Assembly: GCA_946482335.1 (NCBI GenBank)
Contig: CAMLRG010000238.1
Location: 1 to 7,550 of the forward strand
Length of the DNA: 7,550 bases
Direction: 5' to 3'
Source: an uncultured Duganella sp.
GTDB taxonomy: Bacteria; Pseudomonadota; Gammaproteobacteria; Burkholderiales; Burkholderiaceae
Below the pieces are notes generated by a model. It saw only the letters and a list, made by a program, of their open reading frames with translations, did no database searches and was not told where the DNA came from. Both the position numbers and the translations under genes were made by a program. Position 1 is the stretch's first letter, and the number at the start of each line of letters is the position of its first letter. Below are positions 1-7,211 of this stretch, one piece after another.

Positions 1-1667
1 TTCGGCTCGCGCTCGCGCTCGCGCTTGCTCTGGCCGCCCTGCGGCTTCTTGCCCTCGCCCGCTGCGGCACCGCCTTCCTTCTTGAAGCCGACCGCCGTCA
101 ACAGGTCGCGCACGGAATTCTCTTCCATCTCTTCCCAGCGGCCGCGCTTCAGATTGCTCGGCAGGGTCAGCGCGCCGTAACGGGTACGGATCAGGCGCGA
201 CACCGTCAGGCCGATCGCCTCGAACATGCGGCGCACCTCGCGGTTGCGGCCCTCGCCGATCACCACGCGGTACCACTTGTTGACGCCTTCGCCGCCGCCA
301 TCGGCGATCTTGGTGAATTGCGCCATGCCGTCTTCCAGCTCGACGCCGGCCAGCAGTTTCTGGCGCATGCCTTCCTCCAGCTCACCCAGCGTGCGCACCG
401 CGTATTCGCGGTCGATGTTGTAGCGCGGGTGCATCAGGCGGTTGGCCAGGTCACCGGACGTGGTAAACAGCAGCAAGCCTTCGGTATTGAAGTCCAGGCG
501 GCCCACGGCCAGCCATTTGCCGGTCTTCATGGCCGGCAGGCGGTCGAACACCGATGGACGGCCATCCGGGTCGTCATGCGAGACGATTTCGCCGGCCGGC
601 TTGTGGTAGACCAGCACGCGCGGCGGCTTCTTCGAAACCTTGCGCTGCACCAGTTTGCCGTTGATGCGCACCGCATCGGTCGGCAGGATGCGCTGGCCAA
701 TGTGGGCCGGCTCGCCGTTCACCGACACGCGCCCGGCAATGATCAGTTCTTCCATGTCGCGGCGCGAACCCATGCCCGCTTCCGCCAACACTTTGTGCAG
801 CTTGGGCGCATCGTCTTCCGCCGTCAGGTCGCGGCGCGCCTTGGCGGCAGGCTTGCCGGAGCCGCCCTCTTCGCGGTCGAATGCGTCCGACGTCACAAAG
901 GAGAATACGGCATCGGCTTCGGACGACTTGTCCTTGGCCTTCATCTTGTTGCCGAAGGCGCCCGGCACGCGCTGCTTGCCCTGGCCGCCTTTGCCCTGGC
1001 CCTGGCCGCCAGCCTGGCCGCCTTCGCCTGCTGGCGCGCCCTGGCCGCCATGGCCCTCGCCGTGCGCCTGCTTGCCGTGCTTGCCCTTCTTGTTCTTGTG
1101 CTTGCGGTCGTGGCGCTTTTCGGCAGGGACCGCGGCTGGCCATGGGCTCGCGCCCTCGCCGCCTTCGGCGCCCGCCGCTGCGCTCCCCGCATTCGCCGTG
1201 CCTTCGGCCGGCGCGCCGGCCGATTCGGCGGCCACCGCCGCAGCCACGGCAGCTTTCTCAGCCTGGCGCAGTGCGCGCTGTTCGCGCATCTGGCGCGGGC
1301 CGCGCGGCGCACGGCCACGCTCCTTGCCCTGGCTGTCGCCGCCCTCGGTTGCCGGCGCCGCCGCCTCAGGGGCCGGCGCGGCAGGCGCCGCCTCCGCAAC
1401 CGGTGCCGCTTCCGCGGCCACGGCCTTTTTCGCGCGCGGTTTCTTGGCCGGGGCCGCCTCGGCGCTGGCAGCAGGCGCATCGCCGGCTACGGCTTCGGCC
1501 GCCACGGCCGCCTTGCTGCGGCGCTTCGGCTTGGGCGTTTCGCCGGCCGCCGCGGCGGCAGCATTATCGGCCTCGATCTGGGCTTTGGTGCGGCGCTTGG
1601 GCTTGGCAGGCGCCTCGGCGGCGGCGGCAGGGGTGCCGGTCTCTGGGGTGTTATCAGGCTTGTTCAT
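1..1667 (-). CDS. rluB: 23S rRNA pseudouridine synthase RluB, long N-terminal extension (3' end outside window)
   Basis: This enzyme isomerises a uridine in 23S rRNA (position 2605 in E. coli) to pseudouridine during ribosome assembly in the cytoplasm. The frame is open from the ATG at 1667 to the left edge, 555 codons, with no stop seen. An S4 RNA-binding domain begins near residue 289 ([15 protein letters not shown]). The RsuA/RluB catalytic domain follows from about residue 350, with the [14 protein letters not shown] motif and its catalytic Asp at 392, and the conserved [12 protein letters not shown] stretch at 475-486. E. coli RluB is about 290 residues; the excess is a low-complexity front of about 288 residues, Ala/Pro/Lys-rich and then Gly/Gln/His/Lys-rich (183-233), plus a charged tail ending in Arg-Glu repeats. 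The ATG lies inside the scpB end, 14 bases of overlap, with no clear Shine-Dalgarno, so translation may be coupled to scpB. Family assignment is firm; RluB over a close paralogue rests on the scpB neighbour and similarity. Confidence 0.92.
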   Translation of the reverse strand, partial: MNKPDNTPETGTPAAAAEAPAKPKRRTKAQIEADNAAAAAAGETPKPKRRSKAAVAAEAVAGDAPAASAEAAPAKKPRAKKAVAAEAAPVAEAAPAAPAPEAAAPATEGGDSQGKERGRAPRGPRQMREQRALRQAEKAAVAAAVAAESAGAPAEGTANAGSAAAGAEGGEGASPWPAAVPAEKRHDRKHKNKKGKHGKQAHGEGHGGQGAPAGEGGQAGGQGQGKGGQGKQRVPGAFGNKMKAKDKSSEADAVFSFVTSDAFDREEGGSGKPAAKARRDLTAEDDAPKLHKVLAEAGMGSRRDMEELIIAGRVSVNGEPAHIGQRILPTDAVRINGKLVQRKVSKKPPRVLVYHKPAGEIVSHDDPDGRPSVFDRLPAMKTGKWLAVGRLDFNTEGLLLFTTSGDLANRLMHPRYNIDREYAVRTLGELEEGMRQKLLAGVELEDGMAQFTKIADGGGEGVNKWYRVVIGEGRNREVRRMFEAIGLTVSRLIRTRYGALTLPSNLKRGRWEEMEENSVRDLLTAVGFKKEGGAAAGEGKKPQGGQSKREREREP

Positions 1668-2385
1668 TATTCGTTTCTGCTAAGGGCTCGACGTTTTCGG
1701 GCGCCGGGTCGTCTGTTACCGACGGCGCCTCGTCCGGCGTCGCCTCATTCTCGTGTGCTGCTTGTGCTTCGTGTGCCGCCTTTTCGAAGTTCTCTGTCAG
1801 CCTGGCCTCCAGCACTTCCAGCGGATTGTCATCCTGCGTATCGCTGATCTGCTGCAATGGCGGCAGTTGCGACAGCGATTCCAGCCCCAGGTCGTCCAGG
1901 AACTGCTTGGTGGTGCCCAGCAAGGCCGGGCGGCCCAGTACGTCGCGGTAGCCGACGGTGTCGACCCAGCCGCGGTCTTCCAGCATCTTGATCGTCTGCG
2001 AATTCACCGCGACGCCGCGGATTTCCTCGATATCGCCGCGCGTCACGGGCTGGCGGTAAGCGATGATGGCCAGCGTTTCCAGGGTGGCGCGCGAATACTT
2101 TTGCGGCTTTTCCGGATTCAGGCGATCCAGGTACATCTTCATTTCGGGCCGGCTCTGGAAGCGCCAGCCGCTCGACAGGCTGACCACTTCAATGCCGCGC
2201 CCTTGCCAATCCTGGCGCAATTCTTCCAACAATTCCTTGATCGTATCGGCGCCGACACCCACACCAAGCGGATTGCCCTGGTCGTCGGTTTCGACGTACA
2301 GCTTTTTCAGGCTGTGGATCGATAAGGGTTCACGGGCGCAAAGCAGCGCAGCTTCGAGGACTTTCTTAGCCTCTACATTATCCAT
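1654..2385 (-). CDS. scpB: Segregation and condensation protein ScpB
   Basis: ScpB is the winged-helix (kleite) subunit that, as a dimer, binds the kleisin ScpA in the SMC-ScpAB condensin complex, which compacts and helps segregate the chromosome. The 243-residue product carries the family signature in its second winged helix: [20 protein letters not shown] at 97-116, then EIRGV at 121-125 and the GRPALLGTT stretch at 151-159. The first winged helix covers roughly residues 4-90. B. subtilis ScpB is about 197 residues; the excess is a Glu/Ala/Asp-rich acidic tail from about 184, likely disordered. The ATG at 2385 starts the conserved first helix; no strong Shine-Dalgarno precedes it. The stop overlaps the rluB start, a common gene pair. 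The usual partner scpA is not next to it: the upstream gene is glk, so ScpA must be encoded elsewhere. Confidence 0.95.
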   Translation of the reverse strand: MDNVEAKKVLEAALLCAREPLSIHSLKKLYVETDDQGNPLGVGVGADTIKELLEELRQDWQGRGIEVVSLSSGWRFQSRPEMKMYLDRLNPEKPQKYSRATLETLAIIAYRQPVTRGDIEEIRGVAVNSQTIKMLEDRGWVDTVGYRDVLGRPALLGTTKQFLDDLGLESLSQLPPLQQISDTQDDNPLEVLEARLTENFEKAAHEAQAAHENEATPDEAPSVTDDPAPENVEPLAETNNEQA

Positions 2386-2573
2386 ACACTACAAGTTGGT
2401 TGTGAAACTTATAAGGGGGCGCCGGACCACTGCGCGCCAGGGCGAGCGTCTCAGGTGGAGAGCGTTTTCAGGGCGAAAACAAGGCGGGCGACGGGCGCCG
2501 CTTCATCCAACTTGATCAATTGTACCCGATAAAACCGGGAAAAGTGCAAAAAGCCTGCGTCCGGTTACGGCGA
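2386..2573. other. 188-base spacer between glk and scpB
   Basis: No gene is supported. On the minus strand it holds a possible promoter for scpB-rluB near its glk end, then about 125 bases of likely leader containing a small hairpin, GTTTTC at 2464-2469 pairing with GAAAAC at 2475-2480. I see no convincing factor-independent terminator for glk; the best is a three-base GCC/GGC stem followed by five T, which is poor. Confidence 0.5.
2519..2549 (-). promoter_or_regulatory. Possible sigma-70 promoter for scpB-rluB
   Basis: On the minus strand TTGCAC (2544-2549) and TACAAT (2519-2524) each match the -35 and -10 consensus at four or five of six bases. The 19-base spacer is longer than the preferred 17. 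The predicted start falls near 2512, inside a perfect TTGATCAA palindrome (2512-2519). The spacer also contains CCCG/CGGG halves, so it may overlap a weak hairpin. Confidence 0.35.
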
Positions 2574-3584
2574 TCAGCCCGCCATGCGCTCAGCCAGGAT
2601 GGCCGAAACGCCAACAAAAGCCGGGTACTCGGCCGTGATCACGTAGGTCGGGATCGCCGCCAGGTAGTTGCGGAAACGGCCCTTCTGTTCAAAGCGGGCG
2701 CGGAAACCGGAGCGGTCGAAACGCTCGCCCAGGCGCGGCACGATGCCGCCCCCAATATAGATGCCGCCCGTCGCCCCCAGGGTCACCCCGAGGTTGCCGG
2801 CGATGGTGCCGAGCATGGTGCAGAAATGCTCGATCACGTCGTCGCACAGGGGGCAATCGCCCACCAGCGCGCGGCGCGCGATTTCCGGCGCCGACAGCAG
2901 CGGCTCGGCGGCGCCGCGCTGCGCCACCAGGGCGCGGTAGATCAGTTCGATGCCCACACCCGACAACAGGCGCTCGGCCGACACGTGCGGGAATTCAGTC
3001 CAGGCGTACTGCAGGATCGCCACCTCTTCCGGGTTCATCGGCGAGAAGGTCACATGGCCGCCTTCGCTCAACAGCGCCGTCCAGCCCGACGCCGATGGAA
3101 TCAAGCCCGACACGCCGAGACCGGTACCGGCCCCGATCAAGCCCAGCGGCGCACCGGCCTGCGGCGTGCCGCCGCCCACCTGGCGCTTTTGCCCGTCGGC
3201 CAGCAGCGGCAAGGAACGCGCCAGCGCGGTGAAATCGTTGGCCACCACCAGCACGTCGAAGCCGACCGCCTGGCGCATGGCCTCGATCGAAAATTCCCAG
3301 TGATGGTTGGTCATCTTGACGAAATCGCCATTGACCGGGTTGGCAATCGCGATGGCGCCATGGCGGATGCCCTGCCCCGCGGCGGCGGCCACGTCCGGCA
3401 AGGCCAGGTAAGCCTTCAGCGCATCGGCCAGGGTGGCATAGTCCGCCCCCGCCAGCACATGGATGTGTTCAATCTTCCCCGGCGCCAATTCCAGCGCAAA
3501 ACGCGCATTGGTGCCCCCGACATCGGCCAGCAGGCGCGGGCTGGTGAAGGCGGCAGGCGAGGCGGAGTGGTTCTGAGCAGTCAT
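2574..3584 (-). CDS. glk: Glucokinase (E. coli Glk family)
   Basis: This cytoplasmic enzyme phosphorylates glucose with ATP to give glucose 6-phosphate, feeding glycolysis or the Entner-Doudoroff and pentose-phosphate routes. The 336-residue product matches E. coli Glk (321 residues) along its length. Visible motifs are the first phosphate-binding loop [14 protein letters not shown] (18-31), the IANPVNGD and [10 protein letters not shown] substrate region (80-100), NDFTALA (116-122) with the catalytic base Asp117, the second phosphate loop GAGTGLG (151-157), the glucose-binding EGGH (174-177), the conserved [10 protein letters not shown] (200-209) and the adenosine-motif segment [11 protein letters not shown] (274-284). 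The GRF and AIPTY segments near the C-terminus also agree. It is the non-ROK glucokinase type. The ATG at 3584 leaves about 16 residues before the first motif; I see no good Shine-Dalgarno and no better start. It has wide spacers on both sides, so it is probably transcribed alone. Confidence 0.95.
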   Translation of the reverse strand: MTAQNHSASPAAFTSPRLLADVGGTNARFALELAPGKIEHIHVLAGADYATLADALKAYLALPDVAAAAGQGIRHGAIAIANPVNGDFVKMTNHHWEFSIEAMRQAVGFDVLVVANDFTALARSLPLLADGQKRQVGGGTPQAGAPLGLIGAGTGLGVSGLIPSASGWTALLSEGGHVTFSPMNPEEVAILQYAWTEFPHVSAERLLSGVGIELIYRALVAQRGAAEPLLSAPEIARRALVGDCPLCDDVIEHFCTMLGTIAGNLGVTLGATGGIYIGGGIVPRLGERFDRSGFRARFEQKGRFRNYLAAIPTYVITAEYPAFVGVSAILAERMAG

Positions 3585-3611
3585 GGGTGCGAACGGTTAA
3601 GTTGAGCCCTG

Positions 3612-3641
3612 ATACTAAGGGATTTGTTAGCCGTGACGCAA
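3612..3641 (-). promoter_or_regulatory. Possible sigma-70 promoter for glk
   Basis: On the minus strand TTGCGT (3636-3641) is followed after 18 bases by TAGTAT (3612-3617), which matches four of six bases of the consensus -10 box, about 28 bases before the glk ATG. A second weak pair lies further upstream, so the choice is uncertain. No known operator is recognised. Confidence 0.25.
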
Positions 3642-3753
3642 GAGTTTATTTGTAGTTTGGGTACAGGAAGCGGCAACCTAGGTTATAAATGCGACATTCC
3701 ACGACAATTCGGCAGTAGTATGACTACTCAAAAAATTACCGTGCGCCCAAAAT

Positions 3754-3839
3754 GTCCACCTCGGGGTCAGGAACCCAAGTGGACAAAAATCCCCGTGCAT
3801 CCAGAAATGTCCACCTTGGTTCCTGACCCCGGGGTGGAC
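3754..3839. repeat. Pair of inverted 31-base palindromic repeats (REP/BIME-like)
   Basis: Two 31-base units, 3754-3784 and 3809-3839, lie in opposite orientation with a 24-base spacer. The reverse complement of the second matches the first at 28 of 31 bases. Each unit also begins with GTCCAC and ends with GTGGAC, so each is palindromic at its ends; the core holds GGGGTCAGGAACC. Flanks are alike too: both units are preceded by AAATGTCCACCT and followed by GTGGACAAAA. Transcribed from either strand, the pair could fold into a long hairpin, so it may end or shield the dedA or glk transcripts. The design resembles bacterial interspersed mosaic elements mobilised by REP-associated transposases; that link is inference, since no such transposase is in the window. 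Confidence 0.85.
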
Positions 3840-3874
3840 AAAATTGCGAGCGGTTATGGGTTTCGGGCGCGGCT

Positions 3875-4858
3875 TTAGTGGCGGGAGTCGGCGGGGGTGA
3901 GGGTGTCGGGGGTGACTTCGGCCACCACGGCCGATTCGCCTTCGCCGCGGAAGGCGGTGTTCCAGGCGTCGAGGCCGCCGTGCAGCGGTTTGGCGCGTTT
4001 GTAGCCGTGGGCGTGCAATTGCTTGGCGACCTTGGCGGCGGTGACGTCGTTGGGGCAGCTGCAATAGACGATGATGTGGCGGTCCTTCGGCAGCGATTGG
4101 ATCACCGCCAGCGGGTCGCTGGAGCCGACCAGCAAGGCGCCCGGCACCGGCGGCTCCAGCATTTGCGCGGTGGCGCTGCGGGCGTCGACCATCACCGGGT
4201 CGTGGCCGGCATCGAGCAATTCCCTCAGTTCGTCGATGCTGATGCGCTCGGTTTGCATGGCTTTCTGGAAACGGCGGCGTTCGATGAACTTGGCCAGCAC
4301 GAACAGGCCGAGCAGGATCGCCAGCACCGTCAGCGCGGTCGATCCCATGGTGGACAACACTTCTAGCACCTTGTCGACGTCGGCGTGGAAATAGGCGCCG
4401 ATGCTCAAGCCGGTGGCGCTCCACAGCAGGCCGCCCAGCAGGCTGAAGGCGAGGAAGGTCGGCACGCCGGTGCCCAGGGCGCCGGCCATCGGCGGTGCAA
4501 TGGTGTTGAAGCCGGGGATGAACTTGGCCACCACCATCGACTTCGGCCCCCATTTGCGGAAATTGTCTTCCGTCTGGCTGACGCAGTAGTCGGGCGAGAG
4601 GGAAATCTTGCACAGCAGCTTGAGGATGCGCTTGCCGAAGCGGCGGCCGGCGCGGAACCAGAACAGGTCGCTGATCAGGCAAGCCAGCATGGCCACGCCC
4701 AGTACCACCGGGAACGGCGTGCCGCCGTCGACCGCCAGGGCACCGGCCACGATCAGGATTGGATAGGCGGGAATCGGTAACCCCATCTGTTCGACCAGCA
4801 CGACGGCAAAGACGATCAGGACACCATACTGCTGCAACAGGGAGATGAGGTTAGCCAT
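3875..4858 (-). CDS. DedA-family membrane protein fused to C-terminal rhodanese domain
   Basis: The 327-residue protein has a DedA/VTT domain (about 1-195), then a rhodanese-like domain (about 204-304). DedA proteins are inner-membrane proteins implicated in lipid transport across the bilayer and envelope homeostasis. The family marks are an acidic residue early in the first re-entrant region (Glu23 in VEQMGLPIPAYP), the basic FWFRAGRRFG (66-75) and the KFIPGFNTIAPPMAG stretch (112-126), with hydrophobic segments near 12-43, 48-71, 134-157 and 174-193. In the rhodanese part, VDARSA and HIIVYCSCPND place the likely active-site Cys at 266, with a second Cys at 268; the loop differs from the CRxGxR of classical rhodaneses. 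This DedA-plus-rhodanese architecture is known in proteobacteria, but its substrate is not. I chose the ATG at 4858 over an in-frame TTG at 4879 because the DedA N-terminus starts there. It follows the sensor kinase by 30 bases. Confidence 0.9.
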   Translation of the reverse strand: MANLISLLQQYGVLIVFAVVLVEQMGLPIPAYPILIVAGALAVDGGTPFPVVLGVAMLACLISDLFWFRAGRRFGKRILKLLCKISLSPDYCVSQTEDNFRKWGPKSMVVAKFIPGFNTIAPPMAGALGTGVPTFLAFSLLGGLLWSATGLSIGAYFHADVDKVLEVLSTMGSTALTVLAILLGLFVLAKFIERRRFQKAMQTERISIDELRELLDAGHDPVMVDARSATAQMLEPPVPGALLVGSSDPLAVIQSLPKDRHIIVYCSCPNDVTAAKVAKQLHAHGYKRAKPLHGGLDAWNTAFRGEGESAVVAEVTPDTLTPADSRH

Positions 4859-4871
4859 AGTGCGACTATGG
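4855..4871 (-). promoter_or_regulatory. Perfect hairpin enclosing the dedA start codon
   Basis: CCATAGT, three bases, ACTATGG: a seven-base perfect inverted repeat. In the minus-strand transcript the ATG of the dedA-rhodanese gene lies in the 3' arm, so the folded form would hide the start codon. It lies between the sensor kinase stop and the dedA coding region; ribosomes finishing the kinase could open it. The structure is seen; a regulatory role is inferred. Confidence 0.45.
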
Positions 4872-4888
4872 TAGCGCAAATCGGTCGC

Positions 4889-7150
4889 CTAAGGCAGGGC
4901 CCCCTCGGCATACTGCAGGCCGAGCTGCTGCCGCAGCACGCGGAACAGCTTGCCCTGCTCCACCGGCTTGCGCAGGCAGTCGTCGGCGCCCGCGGCCAGG
5001 GCTTGCTGGCGCGCTTCGTCGACGCCGGCATCGATCAGCATCACCACCCGCGGTTGCGGCAAACCGTGGTCGGTGCGCAGGCGGCGCGTCGTTGCCAGCC
5101 CGTCGAGCAGCGGCATGCGCCAATCCATCAGCACCAGTTCCGGCCGCAGTGCGGCAATGGCGTCCAGCGCTGCCAACCCGTCCGCCGCTTCCTGCACGTC
5201 GAAGCCGGCCGGGGCCAGCAGGCTGCGCAACAGGTGGCGGCTGTCGACGCTGTCGCCCACCACCAGCACGCGGCGCCCGCGGTCGGCCGGCGCCAGTTGC
5301 GGCAAGCTGGCCATGGGCGCCGTGCCCGCTCCGGCAGCGGCTTCTTCCGCCTCGATGGTGAAGCGGAACTGCGTGCCCTGCCCCGGCGCCGATTCGGCGT
5401 CCAGCTCACCGCCCATGGCACGCACGTATTCGCGCGCGATCGCCAAGCCCAGCCCGGCGCCCTCGGCGGCCGGCTCGAACGCTTGCCGCAACTGCTCGGG
5501 GTTCAAGCCCGGTCCGGCATCGCGCACGGAAAACGCCAGGCCATGGCGTGCGCCCGGCAGGGCGGTCACCTGCAGCGCCAGGGTGACGCTGCCGGCGCGC
5601 GCCTGCTTGAGCGCGTAGCTGGTGAGGCTGAGCAGCACTTGCCGCAGCTTGGCGCCGTCGGCCAGCAAGGCCGGCGGCACCACGCCGCGCTCGATCCGCA
5701 GCGCGACCCCGGCCCGCGCCGCGCGCTCGCTGGCCATGTCGCTCACGTCGCGCAGCAGTTGCGCGGGATCGACCGCTTCGCGGTGCTGGGTGACGCCGCC
5801 CGCCTCCATCCTGGACAGTTCCAGGATATCGTTGATCAGGGTCAGCAATTGCTGGCCGGAGCGGTGGATCAGGGCCATATTGCGCTTTTCCTCCTCCGTC
5901 ATCGTTGCCGAGTGCGCCATCAGGCGCGAACAGCCGATCACGGCATTGAGCGGCGCGCGCAATTCGTGGCCGACGGCGGACAGGAAGCTGCCCTTGGACC
6001 GGCTGGCTGCCTGCGCTTCGGTCACCGCCACCGACAGGGCGGCGGTGCGCTCGGCAACCAGGTCTTCGAGATGGCTGCGGTGGCGGCGCAATTCCTGCTC
6101 GACCTCGGTGGCCTCGGTGACATCGATGCTGACCCCGACCAGGCGCACCACCTTGCCCTGCTGGTCACGGAAGGATTTGGCCATCGAGCGCAGGTGGCGC
6201 TGCGCGCCGTCGGGCCGGCGCACCCGGAATTGCAGCGAAAACTCGCGCTCGCCCTTCAGCGCGGCCGCCACTTCGGCGCGCACACGCTCGCGGTCGTCCG
6301 CCTGCACGCACTCCAGCCAGGCCTGGTAATTGCCGCCGCCCAGCCGGCTGGACAGGCCGTACTGGCGCATGATTTCATCGTCCAGCACCAGTTCGTCATG
6401 CGCCACATCCCAATCCCAGATGCCGATGCGCGCGGCCCGCGTCGCCACGCTGAGGCGTTCCTCGCTCTCGCGCATGGCGTGGTAGCGGCTCTCGAGCAAA
6501 CCCCACATGGCGTGCACCGAATCGTTCAGGGCGCGCAGTTCGCCGTAAAACCAGGCTTTCTGCGGCGGCTCGCCGGCCACGTACTGGCGCACCGCCTTCA
6601 AGGGACGCAGGATCAGGAACCACAGCAAGGCGTACACGCTGGCCACCAGGACCGCCGCCAGCGCCAGGATCACCGCCAGGTTGGCAAGGCCCTGCTGGCG
6701 CAGCTCCTGCTGCAGATAGGAGGGGGTGGCAAACACCTTGACGGTGCCGAAGCTGGCGCCATCCAGCACAATGGGCCGCTGCGCCACCAGCATTTCCGGC
6801 GTCGTCGCCAGGGGCTGGCCGGTTTCGAGCGCGCCGCCGGCGCCGCGCTGCACCACGTGCTCCCGTTTGCTGCCGACGCCATACACCACGACGGCATGCA
6901 ATTCGCGCTGGTTCATGCTGGCGCGCATGATCGACAGCACTTGCCTGTCGTCGAAGTTCCAGGCCGGCAGGGCCACGCCCAGCGCGATCTGGTCGGCGCT
7001 GGCGTCGAGCATGCGCTGCAGCTCATGCCAGCCCTTGTCGCGCTCGGAGGCATTGGCATAGGCGGCGAACACCAGCAGCACGGCGCTGACGATGACGGTC
7101 AACGCCACGCTGACCAGCAATGCGATGGAAGCAATCTTGTTCGTTCGCAC
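4889..7150 (-). CDS. Hybrid sensor histidine kinase (PAS, HisKA, HATPase, receiver)
   Basis: An inner-membrane two-component sensor of 753 residues. It has one membrane segment at about 6-32, a periplasmic sensor part at 33-155 (with an ALPAWNFDD motif at 60-68), a second membrane segment at 156-181, a PAS domain at about 230-345 ending in SIDVTE, a coiled linker, HisKA with phospho-acceptor His395 in GHELRAPLNAVIG, an HATPase domain at about 495-600 and a C-terminal receiver at about 627-742 with acceptor Asp676 in LMDWRMPLLDG. The DAGPG (544-548) and GAGLGLAI (564-571) boxes are present. The N-box Asn residues are replaced by Ser508 and Tyr512, the ATP lid is nearly absent, and the receiver lacks one acidic-pocket residue (Gly632) and the conserved Thr/Ser (Ile706). 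I chose GTG at 7150, preceded by GGAG seven bases away; a longer frame upstream to 7315 would run into the ABC gene. Signal and output are unknown; no separate regulator gene is adjacent. Confidence 0.9.
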   Translation of the reverse strand: MRTNKIASIALLVSVALTVIVSAVLLVFAAYANASERDKGWHELQRMLDASADQIALGVALPAWNFDDRQVLSIMRASMNQRELHAVVVYGVGSKREHVVQRGAGGALETGQPLATTPEMLVAQRPIVLDGASFGTVKVFATPSYLQQELRQQGLANLAVILALAAVLVASVYALLWFLILRPLKAVRQYVAGEPPQKAWFYGELRALNDSVHAMWGLLESRYHAMRESEERLSVATRAARIGIWDWDVAHDELVLDDEIMRQYGLSSRLGGGNYQAWLECVQADDRERVRAEVAAALKGEREFSLQFRVRRPDGAQRHLRSMAKSFRDQQGKVVRLVGVSIDVTEATEVEQELRRHRSHLEDLVAERTAALSVAVTEAQAASRSKGSFLSAVGHELRAPLNAVIGCSRLMAHSATMTEEEKRNMALIHRSGQQLLTLINDILELSRMEAGGVTQHREAVDPAQLLRDVSDMASERAARAGVALRIERGVVPPALLADGAKLRQVLLSLTSYALKQARAGSVTLALQVTALPGARHGLAFSVRDAGPGLNPEQLRQAFEPAAEGAGLGLAIAREYVRAMGGELDAESAPGQGTQFRFTIEAEEAAAGAGTAPMASLPQLAPADRGRRVLVVGDSVDSRHLLRSLLAPAGFDVQEAADGLAALDAIAALRPELVLMDWRMPLLDGLATTRRLRTDHGLPQPRVVMLIDAGVDEARQQALAAGADDCLRKPVEQGKLFRVLRQQLGLQYAEGALP

Positions 7151-7157
7151 AGGCCCG

Positions 7158-7161
7158 CTCC
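7158..7161 (-). promoter_or_regulatory. Ribosome-binding site deciding the kinase GTG start
   Basis: GGAG on the minus strand sits seven bases before the GTG at 7148-7150. It supports a start just before the first membrane segment and gives an N-terminus of the form MRTNKIASIALL, typical of a membrane sensor, instead of the basic, low-quality residues encoded further upstream. Confidence 0.55.
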
Positions 7162-7171
7162 GGTGGCAGGA

Positions 7172-7190
7172 GCGCCGCCCCGTGCGGCGC
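7172..7190 (-). other. Second GC hairpin upstream of the sensor kinase
   Basis: GCGCCGC (7172-7178) and GCGGCGC (7184-7190) form a perfect seven-base stem with a five-base loop, ending about 20 bases before the GTG of the kinase and just ahead of its GGAG ribosome-binding site. With no T run, a terminator role is weak; it may be a leader structure. Confidence 0.4.
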
Positions 7191-7211
7191 AGTGGAATGG
7201 ACAGTGTGCCA

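Larger units (their letters stand above)
3585..3874. other. 290-base intergenic region between glk and dedA
   Basis: No gene is supported here. The part near dedA holds the inverted repeat pair (3754-3839). The part near glk is clearly more AT-rich than the genes around it and carries a perfect ten-base palindrome AACCTAGGTT (3675-3684), a six-base inverted repeat AGTAGT-ATG-ACTACT (3714-3728) and a possible glk promoter. An open frame on the plus strand (3624-3878) crosses the repeats and looks like chance. Confidence 0.7.

Noticed and set aside
318..1847. Long plus-strand open frame opposite rluB and scpB
   Set aside because: It is antisense to clearly recognisable RluB and ScpB, rich in Arg, Ala, Gly and His, with no recognisable domain; long mirror frames are expected in GC-rich DNA.
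2520..3605. Plus-strand open frame opposite glk
   Set aside because: The minus strand encodes a complete glucokinase with all motifs; the plus product is low complexity and unrecognisable.
3624..3878. Small plus-strand open frame of 84 codons through the inverted repeats
   Set aside because: No ribosome-binding site is evident, its sequence is dictated by the palindromes, and nothing in it is recognisable.
3678..4682. Minus-strand open frame in another phase across dedA
   Set aside because: It overlaps the DedA-rhodanese gene almost fully, is Arg/Pro/Gln-rich and ends within the repeat region; no membrane segments or motifs.
4859..4879. TTG start for dedA seven codons upstream
   Set aside because: TTG is rare, and the extra residues are not part of the DedA N-terminus; the ATG at 4858 fits better, though the TTG cannot be excluded.
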